The notes: a model not told the origin generated them from the letters alone. 64,000 nucleotides of DNA from Paenibacillus cellulositrophicus (GCF_009363095.1 NZ_CP045296.1:832838-896837); one strand, 5' to 3'; positions 17,142-25,924 are shown, numbered from the stretch's first letter. A program made the numbers and translations.

Positions 17142-17975
17142 ATGATGCCGACAATCAAGCTCGAATTATTGAATCGTCAAGATGAAGTGAGGACGGAGGA
17201 GTACAGCGATTCGCAAATGACGCATGTCCATTTGATGGAACGGGAAGAAGAAGGGTTTACGCATCTGGCCTGCCAGCGTGTGGAGTACACCGAGGGCGAC
17301 AAGTTTAGAGTTACGATGGAACAGCCGGATTCGTATATCGTGGTTCAGATGGATGAGACGCTCAATCCGTCTTTCATTTATGTAAAGGGAACCACATGGG
17401 AATACGAGATTCCGCTGGCGTACAAACGAGCATATCCCGAGAACGCTTTTGCCGGATCGAAGCATTATGTTACTGCCCGGTATGCGACGGAGAATGAGAT
17501 TAGCCAGTACCGCAATCTGGCCTTAAACCCTCATGACCAGAAGCAGGAATCGGGCGCTTTCCCGCATGCTCATGCGAATGTCGAAACCCGAAACGACCCG
17601 ACCTTCTTTGCCCGCAACGCCATCGACGGCGTCTATGCCAATTACAGTCACGGTTCTTACCCGTATCAATCCTGGGGAATTAACCAGCAGCCGGATGCCG
17701 AGCTGACACTGGATTTCGGTCGTAAGGTGCAGCTTGACCGGCTGGGCCTTGTATTACGCGGCGATTTTCCGCATGACAGCTGGTGGAAAGAAGTAACGGT
17801 CGCTTTTTCCGACGGGTCAGAGGAGCAGCTCCATCCTGCAAAAATCCGCAGCATCCAATACTTTGACATCTCTCCCCGCACGGTCGAATGGCTGGTACTC
17901 AAGCGATTGATCAAAGGCGATGAGACGCCGTTTCCGGCCCTGACGCAGATTGAGGCATACGGCAGAAATGTATAG
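17142..17975 (+). CDS. cytoplasmic protein with F5/8C (discoidin-like) domain
   Basis: 277 aa, no signal peptide. The C-terminal half (about residues 125-277) resembles a coagulation-factor 5/8 type C carbohydrate-binding fold: NLALNPHD start, FARNAIDGVYAN, a SWG segment, LTLDFGRKVQLDRLGLVLR and the closing LTQIEAYG. The N-terminal half (about 1-120) is beta-rich and unrecognised. Such proteins recur in Paenibacillus, but their role is unknown. GGGGAGA precedes tandem ATGs at 17142 and 17145; either may be used. Repeat copy 1 lies about 100 bp upstream. Confidence 0.75.
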   Translation: MMPTIKLELLNRQDEVRTEEYSDSQMTHVHLMEREEEGFTHLACQRVEYTEGDKFRVTMEQPDSYIVVQMDETLNPSFIYVKGTTWEYEIPLAYKRAYPENAFAGSKHYVTARYATENEISQYRNLALNPHDQKQESGAFPHAHANVETRNDPTFFARNAIDGVYANYSHGSYPYQSWGINQQPDAELTLDFGRKVQLDRLGLVLRGDFPHDSWWKEVTVAFSDGSEEQLHPAKIRSIQYFDISPRTVEWLVLKRLIKGDETPFPALTQIEAYGRNV

Positions 17976-18105
17976 GTAAGCATCTTTTGATGGGTAAGCA
18001 TCGATTACCGGGCAAGCCGCCTTTATCCCCTGCACATCCTTTTACGCTGAAGAACTTAGCATATATAATGAAAACAGATCGTCTTGGCGAAAGGAAGGTG
18101 CTCCT

Positions 18106-18465
18106 GTGCGGGAAACCTGTGTTCCGGGCGGCGTTAAGCTCAAAGACACCGGATTTGGATATACGCTGTCCTTAATCGGCGGCAAATACAAAATGATCAT
18201 CATGTACTGGTTGTCCGAACATCAAGTGATGCGTTTTAATGAACTCCAGCGGAGTATCGGAACCATTTCCTTTAAAACGCTTAGCGTCATGTTAAAAGAA
18301 ATGGAGGCGGATGGCCTGGTCATACGCAAGGAATTTCCTCAGGTTCCCCCGAAGGTCGAATATTCCTTGTCCGAACGGGGTCTTTCCCTCATCCCTGTCC
18401 TGAATCTGATGTGCGAGTGGGGGGAGAAAAACGTGGTTCCCGGCGTTGAGGCTGTTCAGCGATAG
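18106..18465 (+). CDS. HxlR-family transcriptional regulator
   Basis: 119-aa winged-helix regulator of the HxlR/YodB type: IGGKYKMIIMYWLSEH, a recognition-helix region LQRSIGTISFKTLSVMLKEMEADGLV, and the wing VPPKVEYSLSERG. A Cys near the N terminus (Cys5) is a possible redox sensor, as in YodB-type quinone-responsive members. GTG 18106 follows AAGGAAGG by seven bases. It converges on a flavodoxin-fold oxidoreductase, the usual kind of target of this family. Confidence 0.88.
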   Translation: MRETCVPGGVKLKDTGFGYTLSLIGGKYKMIIMYWLSEHQVMRFNELQRSIGTISFKTLSVMLKEMEADGLVIRKEFPQVPPKVEYSLSERGLSLIPVLNLMCEWGEKNVVPGVEAVQR

Positions 18466-18490
18466 GCATCCCGTAATACGGCTCATTAGA

Positions 18491-18526
18491 AGAAGTATTT
18501 CCCTTACAGGGAGATACTTCTTTTTT
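18491..18526. terminator. bidirectional terminator
   Basis: AGAAGTATTTCCC and GGGAGATACTTCT pair around TTACA, followed by six T on the plus strand with matching A residues on the other side. It lies between the convergent HxlR and oxidoreductase genes and can serve both. Confidence 0.85.
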
Positions 18527-18549
18527 AATGGCCCAATCCATTTGCCGGC

Positions 18550-19113
18550 TTAGAGGGAGTCGATAAACTTCAAATAGTCCTGCGCGCTTTGTTCCAGTTC
18601 GTCTAGGGGCTGATCGGCTTCCGCTCCCGGCACATTTTCACCAGGCTCGCTCTCCGTACCGTAGAATGCAAACACCGAACGATAATCCGCATTGCAGTAC
18701 CGGAAGGTCGTTTCAAACGGAACCAATATTTGCTCAAGTGTACACCGGTACCTGCCTGTTTCGCTGTAATCCGCTTTTTTGATCCCTGCAGAGACGCCAA
18801 GAGCGACTTTGCGGTTCTTTAGCTTGTCGCCACCGTTCGAACCATAAGCCCAGCCGTATGCCAGCACTTCGTCCAGCCATTGTTTCAGGAGAGGCGGACA
18901 GTTGAACCACTGGATTGGAAACTGCAGCATTAAATGGTCATGCGTTTCCACTAAACGCTGCTCTTTTTCCACATCGATAGATTGGTCAGGATAAGCTTTG
19001 TACAACTCATGGACCGTGTATTTTTCCGGGTATTTATGGAGCTCTTGGACCCATCGTTTATTAATGACAGACGTTTCAATGCTTGGATGCGATACGATCA
19101 CTAAGGTTTTCAT
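18550..19113 (-). CDS. flavodoxin-fold NAD(P)H oxidoreductase (quinone reductase)
   Basis: 187 aa, KefF/MdaB/NQO-like. N terminus KTLVIVSHPSIETSVINKRW is the FMN-phosphate loop of the family; LMLQFPIQWFNCPPLLKQWLDEVLAYGWAYG splits the typical dimer and flavin contacts. Probably reduces quinones or electrophiles. It has its own minus-strand promoter (TTACAG, 17 bp, TATACT) and a palindrome just upstream, and probably forms a stress-response pair with the HxlR regulator. Confidence 0.88.
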   Translation of the reverse strand: MKTLVIVSHPSIETSVINKRWVQELHKYPEKYTVHELYKAYPDQSIDVEKEQRLVETHDHLMLQFPIQWFNCPPLLKQWLDEVLAYGWAYGSNGGDKLKNRKVALGVSAGIKKADYSETGRYRCTLEQILVPFETTFRYCNADYRSVFAFYGTESEPGENVPGAEADQPLDELEQSAQDYLKFIDSL

Positions 19114-19152
19114 CGGATTGGTCCTCCTTTGTTCGATAATGACTTCGTATTG

Positions 19153-19207
19153 AGTATAAAAAATACCTCGCCCCGCTGTAAGTACGCACTTTTAGTACAG
19201 GTACTAA
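19153..19207 (-). promoter_or_regulatory. promoter and TTAGTAC-AG-GTACTAA operator of the quinone reductase
   Basis: On the minus strand, -35 TTACAG (19176-19181) and -10 TATACT (19153-19158) are 17 bp apart. Immediately upstream is a perfect seven-base inverted repeat, TTAGTAC-AG-GTACTAA (19192-19207), and the partial repeat AAGTACGCACTT abuts the -35. This is a good candidate binding site for the HxlR regulator at 18106; that assignment is an inference. Confidence 0.6.
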
Positions 19208-19513
19208 CATCCTGGTAAGTGTGAACCGCGTCGAACAGAGCCTTTTAACGACTTACGTCGGCGTATCCACGCTGGATGGCCGATACAAGCGATGAAACGG
19301 AATTGACAGAGGCCGGATAAATCTATACAATAATATTGTTTCGTATGAATAAATAATTGAGAGTATCGGAAGCATTTTAACTGTTACAATCAAATTATTT
19401 TTTTATCCAAAGATACATTTATCTCTTTTAAAGGAACGATCGATTCTGAAAAGTACATCTTTCCATGAATAGGCTTAAGGCAGAACGATGAGCATTCCTT
19501 TCACGTACATTTA

Positions 19514-19531
19514 TTGTTTCAAATGAAACAA
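19514..19531. promoter_or_regulatory. palindromic operator candidate upstream of nitroreductases
   Basis: TTGTTTCA and TGAAACAA are perfect eight-base arms separated by AA. It is 142 bp upstream of the nitroreductase start. The regulator is unknown. Confidence 0.45.
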
Positions 19532-19672
19532 ATGGTTTTAACCAACTCAAAATAGCAAGCCAGGATGCAGTACTTGGAACCGACGAGTGATTCGCGAGGC
19601 TGTAATGCTTCAGTAGTGGGGAATCACATCATAGGCGGTTTTCAAGTCTGAATGAACAGGAGGGTTCGAATC

Positions 19673-20248
19673 ATGGAATGGGCGAAAATCATCCAAGAGC
19701 GCAGAAGCATCCGCAGGTTTAAATCCTCTCCCGAGGTGGATCAGGAACTTGTGCGGGAGTTGCTCCGCGAAGCGCAAGGCTTATATCCTTATCCTTCCGG
19801 CGAGGCTTCAAGTTACCGGTACGTATATGCAGGAACGGCGGAATCCAGGGAACGTCTCGCTGCCTGCATGCTTGAGCCCTTGGTGAAGAACAAACTGGTC
19901 AAATGGCTGCCGGAAAAAATTCGGGATTTTGTCCGAAAAAGAGTAACGGAAATACCCGGTCATTTGGCTGTTATTGCCAGCACGAATGAGGACAGAAGGA
20001 CAAATGACATGAATTACGCTGCAGTTTGCGGGATCATGCAAAACTTCCAGCTGCTTGCCTGGCAACGGCAGCTTGGCACCCTATGGGATACGGAGCCGAT
20101 GATGCAGAGCCGGGAGTTATTCCACCTTTTCCAGATGAAACCAACGGAGAAACTGGTGGGAATTTTACACCTCGGATATTTTGACAAAATACCGAAAGCC
20201 AGAGCCAGGACACGTGCAGAAAAGAAATGGACGATCATAACGGGATAA
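19673..20248 (+). CDS. nitroreductase-family protein
   Basis: 191-aa FMN-dependent nitroreductase fold: start MEWAKIIQERRSIRRF carries the basic FMN-phosphate-binding segment. The middle MNYAAVCGIMQNFQLLAWQRQLGTLWDT and the closing VGILHLGYFDK are typical. ATG 19673 is preferred to 19652 because AGGAGGG (19658-19664) lies between them, eight bases before 19673. It forms a likely operon with a second, shorter nitroreductase homologue 12 bp downstream; the two may make a heterodimer. Confidence 0.87.
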   Translation: MEWAKIIQERRSIRRFKSSPEVDQELVRELLREAQGLYPYPSGEASSYRYVYAGTAESRERLAACMLEPLVKNKLVKWLPEKIRDFVRKRVTEIPGHLAVIASTNEDRRTNDMNYAAVCGIMQNFQLLAWQRQLGTLWDTEPMMQSRELFHLFQMKPTEKLVGILHLGYFDKIPKARARTRAEKKWTIITG

Positions 20249-20260
20249 GGAGGCGAACTC

Positions 20261-20743
20261 ATGAACATCACCGGTGTCTCAAATAAAGGACTTACATCAA
20301 ACTACAGCAATCGGCCCGTTCCTGAAAGTCATGTCCTGGATCTGTTAAATGTGGCCGTATGGGCTCCGAATGACGGACTGCGGGAGCCGTGGCGTTTTAT
20401 ATTTATCGGGTCAGGCAGCACAGATATTATGGCCGGATTACAGGAGGAGGCGCCGACATATTTGATCCTGGTGATTAAAGAAGAGCGAGATCCTCATAAA
20501 AGGGAAGAAGATTTCGCGGCCGCATGCTGCCTTATGCAAAATTTCCATCTGCTTGCTCAGGAGAGCAAGCTCCACGTCCGAGTGACGATGAACGATTGGA
20601 TTTATGATCGAGCATCCGCCCATCGTTATGGTGTTCACCAAGAGGAGCGGATCGTCGCCGTTCTGGAATTGGGTTATCTGGAAACACCAATAGAGCCGGT
20701 AACCGCTGCTCATTCACCGGATCTTAACTTTGAGTTACTGTAA
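20261..20743 (+). CDS. small nitroreductase-like protein
   Basis: 160 aa, with nitroreductase features (VSNKGLTSNYSNRPVPESHVLDLLNVAVWAPNDG, AAACCLMQNFHLLAQE, VAVLELGYLE). It lacks part of the central region of full-length family members, and the usual RRSIR start is replaced, so flavin binding may need the partner at 19673. ATG 20261 follows AAGGAGG. Confidence 0.8.
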   Translation: MNITGVSNKGLTSNYSNRPVPESHVLDLLNVAVWAPNDGLREPWRFIFIGSGSTDIMAGLQEEAPTYLILVIKEERDPHKREEDFAAACCLMQNFHLLAQESKLHVRVTMNDWIYDRASAHRYGVHQEERIVAVLELGYLETPIEPVTAAHSPDLNFELL

Positions 20744-20833
20744 TTGGTAAATGTTCAAGCTGCATAACCTTTTTCGCTCCTGATGCATCTAAATTGGGGT
20801 AACAAGCCAATTAAAAAAGGTTATAGACTCTCC

Positions 20834-20884
20834 AAAAAAAAGAGCTCTATTCCATCTCGAACAGGGATGGGGAGCTCTTTTTTT
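20834..20884. terminator. bidirectional terminator
   Basis: A-run, GAGCTC, an inner CCATC/GATGG stem, GAGCTC, then seven T. Lies between the convergent nitroreductase and Lrp-family genes. Confidence 0.88.
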
Positions 20885-20890
20885 GATGGG

Positions 20891-21340
20891 CTATTTTAGC
20901 TGGCCGATGGACAAATTGACCTTATAATTGCCGAACTGAACCATCTCGCCCAGAAGGTCATTGAGGTCCATAGGGGTTGGCACCTGCACCCGAAGGAGGT
21001 AGCAGCCTTCACCGCTGATCCGGTGTGCCTCCACGATGGACTGGGTACGCTGGATGTAATGCTGGAACGAAGTATGCGTATCCGCGGATTTCATAAAGAC
21101 CGTAATAAAAGCACTGACCTGGAGTCCGAGCTTGCCCGGATTGCACCGAAGTGTATAACCCTCGATCACTTCCAGATCCTGGAGCTTCCGGATGCGGGCA
21201 CCCACCGCCTGACCAGTGAGATGTACCTTTTCTCCGATCTCCTTGTTGGACTGGAGAGAATTTTCCACCAGCAGCTGCAATATTTTAAGGTCGATCTCAT
21301 CGATATCTTGTTTGCTCATCTTGCCCTTCATTCCTTTCAC
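20891..21340 (-). CDS. Lrp/AsnC-family transcriptional regulator
   Basis: 149 aa. N-terminal HTH (IDEIDLKILQLLVENSLQSNKEIGEKVHLTGQAVGARIRKLQ) and C-terminal RAM ligand-binding domain ending in VNLSIGQLK. The MSKQDIDEIDLK start, seven codons in, is an alternative to the first ATG. Divergent from the metallo-hydrolase gene with 115 bp between starts, so it may regulate that gene. Confidence 0.88.
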   Translation of the reverse strand: MKGMKGKMSKQDIDEIDLKILQLLVENSLQSNKEIGEKVHLTGQAVGARIRKLQDLEVIEGYTLRCNPGKLGLQVSAFITVFMKSADTHTSFQHYIQRTQSIVEAHRISGEGCYLLRVQVPTPMDLNDLLGEMVQFGNYKVNLSIGQLK

Positions 21341-21455
21341 CGTGAAAATATAGCTACCAATATCGTTTCGCCAGGCTATGTAAAGAACACGTTTTCCTGA
21401 TTTATACTGGTATCGTGAATAACAGAATCATAAACCAAACCGGGAGTGAATGGAA

Positions 21456-22208
21456 ATGAAAATTCAATTGATCCGCAATGCCACATTGTTTATTGAATAT
21501 GCCGGTGTAACTCTTCTCGTCGATCCGATGTTTAGCGAGAAGGAGGCCAATCCGCCGGTAATCAATACCGCCAACGAACTGCGCAACCCGCGGGTACCCC
21601 TGCCAGTGGAGGTGGAAAAGCTCGTGCAGCCGGATGCGCTGCTGGTCACCCACCGGCATCCGGATCACTGGGATGAGCCTGCCAAGAAGCAAATCAGCAA
21701 GGAGACTGCGGTATTCTGCCAGCCGGAGGACGAAGGTGAGATCCGGGCAGCCGGGTTTACCGACACGACACCGGTCGAAAGCAGCGTTACGTTTCAAGGA
21801 ATCACTGTGACCCGTACCGGAGGCCAGCACGGAACGGGAGAAATCGGGAAACAGATGGGGCCAGTATGCGGTTTTGTCCTTCAAGCCGAAGGCGAGCCGA
21901 CGGTCTACATTGCAGGCGATACGATATGGTGCCGTGATGTTGAAGAAGCGCTTGATGCTTACCAGCCGGATCTGACAATCGTTAACGCCGGCGGCGCCCG
22001 CTTCGTGACGGGGGACCCGATCATTATGGATGAGAATGACGTGCTTGCTCTTCTGCGCCATCAACCAGATACCCGAGTGGCTTCCGTTCACATGGAAGCG
22101 ATCAATCACTGCTTTGTAACAAGGGATGACCTTAGAGATGCGATAGAGAAGGCAGGATACAGCAGCCGGGTAATCATTCCGGAAGATGGGGAAGTGTTTG
22201 CAGATTAA
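21456..22208 (+). CDS. metallo-beta-lactamase-fold hydrolase
   Basis: About 250 aa, UlaG/YtkL-like. Zn-ligand motif THRHPDHWD (HxHxDH type) near residue 66, later His in GGQHGTGEIG, Asp in IAGDTIWC and His in SVHMEAINHC. Start ATG 21456 is nine bases from GGGAG; the earlier in-frame ATG at 21450 is only three bases away and less likely. Substrate unknown. Confidence 0.85.
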   Translation: MKIQLIRNATLFIEYAGVTLLVDPMFSEKEANPPVINTANELRNPRVPLPVEVEKLVQPDALLVTHRHPDHWDEPAKKQISKETAVFCQPEDEGEIRAAGFTDTTPVESSVTFQGITVTRTGGQHGTGEIGKQMGPVCGFVLQAEGEPTVYIAGDTIWCRDVEEALDAYQPDLTIVNAGGARFVTGDPIIMDENDVLALLRHQPDTRVASVHMEAINHCFVTRDDLRDAIEKAGYSSRVIIPEDGEVFAD

Positions 22209-22302
22209 AAAAATATTTATTTTTGGATTTTTTAAAGAGGATGCCGGGGATGGACAGCGAAGGATACAGCATACCGTTTGAAAGCGAGGGATCATTGGCT
22301 CA

Positions 22303-23976
22303 ATGAATCAGAATCAAGTATTTCAGACTAGGCTTCTCAGCTCGTTATCCAAAGTATTTCCGGATGGACAGGGAACCGAACATCCCGTGACAGGCGGGTC
22401 GATGCTCAGCAACGAAACGTATGCTTTTCAAGCCGCTTACCGGACGGAAGGCCCGGTGAACGATCTCAGAGTCATCGTAGATGCTCCGGCCGCACTGCAG
22501 GTTACGGTACGCCGCGTTGGCCTCGTGCCGTCCGGACTTCCTGTATATCCGGATCACGATGAACATGTCCTGCGTGCCGAACCGGGACTATTTCCGGATC
22601 CACTGTATCCGCTGGATGAAGAACAAACTATTCCGGCCGTACCGGGAGAGTGGCAAAGTGTGTGGATCACGCTTCAGCCGAATGGTCAGACGCCGGCGGG
22701 CAGCTATCCGATCACCGTCCGTTTTGCATCCGGGGATGGGGAAGTTGCCGGAGTGGAGACTTTTCAGCTGGAGCTGATTCCGGAGGAGCTGCCTCCCCAG
22801 AAGCTGATACATACCGAATGGTTCCATGCAGACTGCCTGGCGACCTATTACAATCTGGACGTATTCAGTGAAGAACACTGGCAGGTGATCGGTCAATTCA
22901 TTGATACGGCCGTAAAGCATGGCATGAACATGATTCTGACGCCCGTCTTTACGCCGCCGCTGGACACCGAGGTCGGCGGGGAGCGGCCGACGGTTCAGCT
23001 TGTGGATGTGGCCGTCACAGGAGAAAATCAATACGAGTTCGGATTTGACCGGCTCGCAAGATGGGTTGAGCTGTGTGATGAGAAGGGCATCCGCTATTTT
23101 GAATTTTCCCATTTGTTCACGCAGTGGGGGGCGAAGCATGCGCCGAAGATCATCGCATCCGTAGACGGAAATCCACAGAAGATTTTCGGATGGGAGACCG
23201 ATGCCACCGGTGAATCGTATCGTCTGTTCCTGGAGCAGTTTGTTCCGGCGCTAACGGAATGGATTCATGCCAATGACCTGTCGGAACGAAGCTATTTCCA
23301 CATCTCCGATGAGCCTGGGACGGATCACCTGGAGTCTTATGGCTATGCGAGCAAGCTGCTGGGCGGTCTGCTGCAAGGATTCCCGATCATCGACGCCCTG
23401 TCGGACTATGATTTCTTTGAGAATGGTTTGGTTAAATCGCCTATTCCGGCCAGCAACCATATCGAGCCGTTTCTGGAGCATAACGTCCAGCCGCTCTGGA
23501 CGTACTATTGCTGTTCCCAATATAAAGAGGTGGCTAACCGCTTCATGTGCTTCCCTTCGGCCCGCAATCGGATTCTGGGCTACCAGCTGTACAAGTTTGA
23601 CGCCGCCGGATTTTTGCATTGGGGTTATAACTTCTATTATTCGCAATACTCCAAAGGCGAGATCGATCCGTATGAAACGACCGATGCAGGCAAAGCTTTT
23701 CCGTCAGGCGATCCGTTTATTGTATATCCGGGACCGGGCGGCGTGCCGGTCGAATCGATCCGGCTTGAGGTCATGAACGAAGCGCTGCAGGATTTGCGTG
23801 CACTCCAGCTGCTCGAATCGAAAATCGGCAGGGAGAATGTGCTGAAGGCGCTGGAAGAAGATTTGCCCGAGCCGATCACGTTCAGCCGCTACCCGCGCGA
23901 AGAAGAATGGCTGATCGCCAAGCGCGAATGGGTGAACCGGAAGATTAAAGAAGCTTTAGCTTCGGCAAACGTCTGA
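22303..23976 (+). CDS. DUF4091 / GH123-like glycoside hydrolase
   Basis: 557 aa, no signal peptide. An N-terminal beta-sandwich (about 1-165) is followed by a TIM-barrel part with the paired acidic motif HISDEPG near residue 335. Adjacent Asp-Glu is the catalytic arrangement of GH123 N-acetyl-beta-galactosaminidases, which act by substrate-assisted catalysis. The tail LEVMNEALQDLRALQLLE is typical of DUF4091 proteins. Probably a cytoplasmic exo-glycosidase on a GalNAc-type or related sugar. ATG 22303 has only a weak ribosome site. Confidence 0.8.
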   Translation: MNQNQVFQTRLLSSLSKVFPDGQGTEHPVTGGSMLSNETYAFQAAYRTEGPVNDLRVIVDAPAALQVTVRRVGLVPSGLPVYPDHDEHVLRAEPGLFPDPLYPLDEEQTIPAVPGEWQSVWITLQPNGQTPAGSYPITVRFASGDGEVAGVETFQLELIPEELPPQKLIHTEWFHADCLATYYNLDVFSEEHWQVIGQFIDTAVKHGMNMILTPVFTPPLDTEVGGERPTVQLVDVAVTGENQYEFGFDRLARWVELCDEKGIRYFEFSHLFTQWGAKHAPKIIASVDGNPQKIFGWETDATGESYRLFLEQFVPALTEWIHANDLSERSYFHISDEPGTDHLESYGYASKLLGGLLQGFPIIDALSDYDFFENGLVKSPIPASNHIEPFLEHNVQPLWTYYCCSQYKEVANRFMCFPSARNRILGYQLYKFDAAGFLHWGYNFYYSQYSKGEIDPYETTDAGKAFPSGDPFIVYPGPGGVPVESIRLEVMNEALQDLRALQLLESKIGRENVLKALEEDLPEPITFSRYPREEEWLIAKREWVNRKIKEALASANV

Positions 23977-24026
23977 GCTGCCGCGTTGTCCCTTTGAACA
24001 GCGATTCATACACGACAAGACAAGGA

Positions 24027-24077
24027 AAAAGCATTCGTCAGACCGGTGGTGAACCGGCTGACGAATGCTTTTGCTTT
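24027..24077. terminator. strong bidirectional terminator
   Basis: AAAAGCATTCGTCAG-CCGGT pairs with ACCGGCTGACGAATGCTTTT (about 20 bp with one bulge). It separates the convergent GH123-like and etfA genes. Confidence 0.9.
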
Positions 24078-24128
24078 TAGATATAGAAACGATGTGGCTT
24101 CATCACGTCCAACGAGCCGTTAGAGCTG

Positions 24129-25103
24129 TTAAACTAGCACCTTGCGGAACTCGCGGGTGAGGAGCGGCACGACCTCGAACAGATCCCCGACAATACCGTA
24201 ATCCGCCACTTTGAAAATCGGTGCTTCGGGATCCTTATTGATCGCGATGATGACCCGCGACTGGCTCATCCCCGCCAAATGCTGGATCGCGCCGCTGATG
24301 CCGCAGGCGATATAGATCTCCGGCGTCACGACCTTGCCGGTCTGGCCAATCTGCATCGAATAGTCGCAGTAGCCTGCATCGCAAGCCGCCCGGGAAGCGC
24401 CCACCGCGCCGTGAAGCACATCCGCCAGCTCTTCAAGCGGCTTGAACCCTTCGGCACTCTTGACGCCGCGGCCGCCCGAAACGATAATTTTCGCCTCGGT
24501 CAGGTCAACCTTGCCGGACGTCTTGCGCACGATGTCCTTTACGATCGAGCGGAGGGAGCCAGAAGGGGCGTAATCGATCTCGATGATCTCCCCAGGCGGA
24601 GATACGCTTGGTGCGGGAGACAGATTGTTCGGGCGGATCGTCACGACCTGCGGGCCGCCAGTGAACGACTTTTGCTCGAACGCTTTGCCTGCGTAAATCG
24701 GCCGGGTGTAGACCGCTTCGCCACCGTTCTGCTCGATCGCCGTCACGTCTGAAATTTGTCCGGCACCCAAATGGGCAGCGATTTTCGGCGCAAGATCCCG
24801 GCCCAGTGCCGTATGGCCAAGGATGACCACGTCAGGCGTCACCTGCTCAAACACGTTTTGCACGACATCAAAATAAGCTTCAGCGTTGTAGATCTCCAGC
24901 TCGGGGTGGTCCACGGCGTAGACCCGGCCATCCACATAGCCCGCCAGATCTGCAGCAAGGGTCGTAATTTGCGACCCGATCAACACGGCAGCGACGGCGT
25001 CTCCTTCATTTTTGGCAATGGATGCCGCCTGAAGCGCTTCCAACGAAACCTGACGCAGGCTGCCACCGCGGACCTCAGCTACGACCACAAACGTTTTACT
25101 CAT
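24129..25103 (-). CDS. etfA: electron transfer flavoprotein alpha subunit
   Basis: 324 aa. Rossmann-like N-terminal domain and the C-terminal FAD-binding block with GGRGVKSAEGF, GASRAACDAGY, QIGQTGKVVTPEIYIACGIS and INKDPEAPIFKVADYGIVGD. ETF carries electrons from acyl-CoA dehydrogenase to the membrane oxidoreductase (here probably FadF). It lies 27 bp after etfB in the fadR-etfB-etfA operon. Confidence 0.96.
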   Translation of the reverse strand: MSKTFVVVAEVRGGSLRQVSLEALQAASIAKNEGDAVAAVLIGSQITTLAADLAGYVDGRVYAVDHPELEIYNAEAYFDVVQNVFEQVTPDVVILGHTALGRDLAPKIAAHLGAGQISDVTAIEQNGGEAVYTRPIYAGKAFEQKSFTGGPQVVTIRPNNLSPAPSVSPPGEIIEIDYAPSGSLRSIVKDIVRKTSGKVDLTEAKIIVSGGRGVKSAEGFKPLEELADVLHGAVGASRAACDAGYCDYSMQIGQTGKVVTPEIYIACGISGAIQHLAGMSQSRVIIAINKDPEAPIFKVADYGIVGDLFEVVPLLTREFRKVLV

Positions 25104-25130
25104 TCGGGATTCCTCCTTTTATGAATTACT

Positions 25131-25898
25131 TCAAATCAGCTTGGCTTCGGTACGCAGCAGCTGGACCAGATCCGCGGCCTGCTGGGCAGGGTCTCCCTTC
25201 AGGATCTGCCCGGCCTTGCGCTCAGGCGGCAGGGAGAGGGAGAGGCGGTTCGTCTTGGCGGCTACATTCGCTTCGGTCAGGCCGAGATCGCCAAGCCCGA
25301 GACGCTGGAACGGCTTCTTCTTCGCCTTCATAATGCCGGGCAGCGACGGATACCGCGGCTCGTTAAGCCCTTGCTGCGCGGTGAATATCGCAGGAAGGGC
25401 GACCTCCAGCGATTCGGTATCGCCTTCGGCGTCCCGCTGCACGGATGCTTTTCCGCCGGCAATGTCCAGCTTCGTGATCGAGGAAGCGTGAGGCAGGCCC
25501 AGCAGGTGGGCTACCCTTACTGCGACCTGACCCCCGCCGGAATCTACAGAGAAGTTGCCGCCGAGAATAAGGTCTACGGACTGCTGGCCGAAATAGGCCG
25601 CCAGCGCAGTGGCGATGCTGAACTCATCGCCGGGAATGCTGTCGCCGTCAATAAGCACGGCTTCATCGGCGCCCATGGCCAGTGCCGTTCTCAGCGCCTC
25701 GGCCGTGCGCTCCGGTCCCACCGAGACGACGGTTACGGTACCGCCGTGCGCATCCCGCTGCAACAACGCTTCTTCTACCGCATATTCGTCGTACGGATTG
25801 ATGACGTACTTGACCCCGTCGTCGGAAATCTGTCCATTCGAAATGACGATTCGTTCCTCCGTGTCGAAGGTTTGCTTCAGCATAACGTAGATATTCAT
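25131..25898 (-). CDS. etfB: electron transfer flavoprotein beta subunit
   Basis: 255 aa from the chosen ATG 25898 (MNIYVMLKQTFDTEE), which has GAGAGGAGC upstream. The open frame extends seven codons further but without a better ribosome site. Family signatures: NPYDEYAVEEAL, VSVGPERTAEALRTALAMGADEAV and the AMP-binding SVDSGGGQVAVRVAHLLGLP. Forms the ETF heterodimer with the next gene. Confidence 0.96.
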   Translation of the reverse strand: MNIYVMLKQTFDTEERIVISNGQISDDGVKYVINPYDEYAVEEALLQRDAHGGTVTVVSVGPERTAEALRTALAMGADEAVLIDGDSIPGDEFSIATALAAYFGQQSVDLILGGNFSVDSGGGQVAVRVAHLLGLPHASSITKLDIAGGKASVQRDAEGDTESLEVALPAIFTAQQGLNEPRYPSLPGIMKAKKKPFQRLGLGDLGLTEANVAAKTNRLSLSLPPERKAGQILKGDPAQQAADLVQLLRTEAKLI

Positions 25899-25924
25899 GC
25901 GGACAAGCTCCTCTCTCAAACGCG

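Larger units (their letters stand above)
19114..19672. other. 559-bp intergenic region
   Basis: Lies between divergent oxidoreductase and nitroreductase genes. It holds the quinone-reductase promoter and operator (19153-19207) and a TTGTTTCA-AA-TGAAACAA palindrome (19514-19531). The rest is AT-rich and shows no gene or repeat that I can recognise. Confidence 0.6.
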
